From: Amniculibacterium aquaticum
Lineage (GTDB): Bacteria; Bacteroidota; Bacteroidia; Flavobacteriales; Weeksellaceae
DNA length: 50,162 nucleotides
Direction of reading: 5' to 3'
Assembly (NCBI RefSeq): GCF_003852705.1
Contig: NZ_REFA01000017.1
Coordinates: forward strand, 1 to 50,162
In this document: positions 50,112-50,162 of the stretch, one piece after another
Layout: every line of letters begins with the position of its first letter
Numbering within the stretch: position 1 is the first letter of the stretch
Position numbers and translations under genes: made by a program
The notes under the pieces: model-generated
Database searches by the model: none
What the model saw: only the letters and a program-made list of their open reading frames with translations
What the model was told of the DNA's origin: nothing

Positions 50112-50162
50112 ATTCAGTATATTAGAGGAAAAATAACTACAAATTTCTCTATGCAAAAGAAT

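Overview
This AT-rich window comes from a member of the Bacteroidota, class Flavobacteriia, most likely Weeksellaceae (Chryseobacterium/Elizabethkingia relatives). Three things support that: the gliding lipoprotein gene gldD, RNase G lacking the zinc-link cysteines, and Bacteroidetes-type -7 boxes (TAnnTTTG) upstream of most transcription units. The family-level placement is inference from protein resemblance, not a computed phylogeny.

Region 1-32.5 kb is mostly ordinary chromosome. It opens with the right end of an IS30-family insertion sequence lying about 20 bp from a transglutaminase-like gene. Next come a TerC membrane protein, a flavin reductase, a YefM antitoxin whose YoeB toxin partner is broken by a stop codon, and fumarylacetoacetase. 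Homogentisate dioxygenase lies about 5 kb beyond fumarylacetoacetase, so two tyrosine-catabolic enzymes are present but not in one operon. Then follow a rhodanese-thioredoxin lipoprotein, a two-DTG aspartyl protease with PDZ, a CoA-transferase, lipid and nucleotide housekeeping genes, the HU / 29-residue basic peptide / RNase G cluster, mutY-gldD, a PfkB kinase, a SurA-like chaperone, queG, lpd, a patatin, ribF, an M1 aminopeptidase, glucokinase and two tandem YceI genes.

Region 32.5-44.5 kb carries serine dehydratase, an orphan cysteine-containing ORF next to a 261-bp nested inverted-repeat element, a compact four-gene minus-strand operon (CPBP protease, RdgB, RNase Z, TIGR02757 protein), prfC, thyA, rplS, a cell-envelope operon (lauroyl-type acyltransferase, family-2 glycosyltransferase, exonuclease) and a thioredoxin-like protein.

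Region 44.5-50.1 kb is the unusual part: a decaying RHS/YD-repeat polymorphic-toxin locus on the minus strand. One N-terminal beta-propeller fragment (with a nonsense codon and a frameshift) is followed by three different toxin-like C-terminal tips. Each tip is directly followed by, or overlaps, a gene for a 132-136 residue multi-pass membrane protein that looks like its immunity partner. A fourth membrane-protein copy is a pseudogene. Three copies of a 139-bp direct repeat (two identical, one shortened) sit at module edges, and a 73-bp inverted copy of the immunity-gene tail lies at the far end. The layout is best read as an RHS tip/immunity cassette array shaped by recombination.

Across the window, four genes (Nudix, gldD, patatin, sdaA) have the -7 box exactly 4 nt before the ATG, which predicts leaderless mRNAs.
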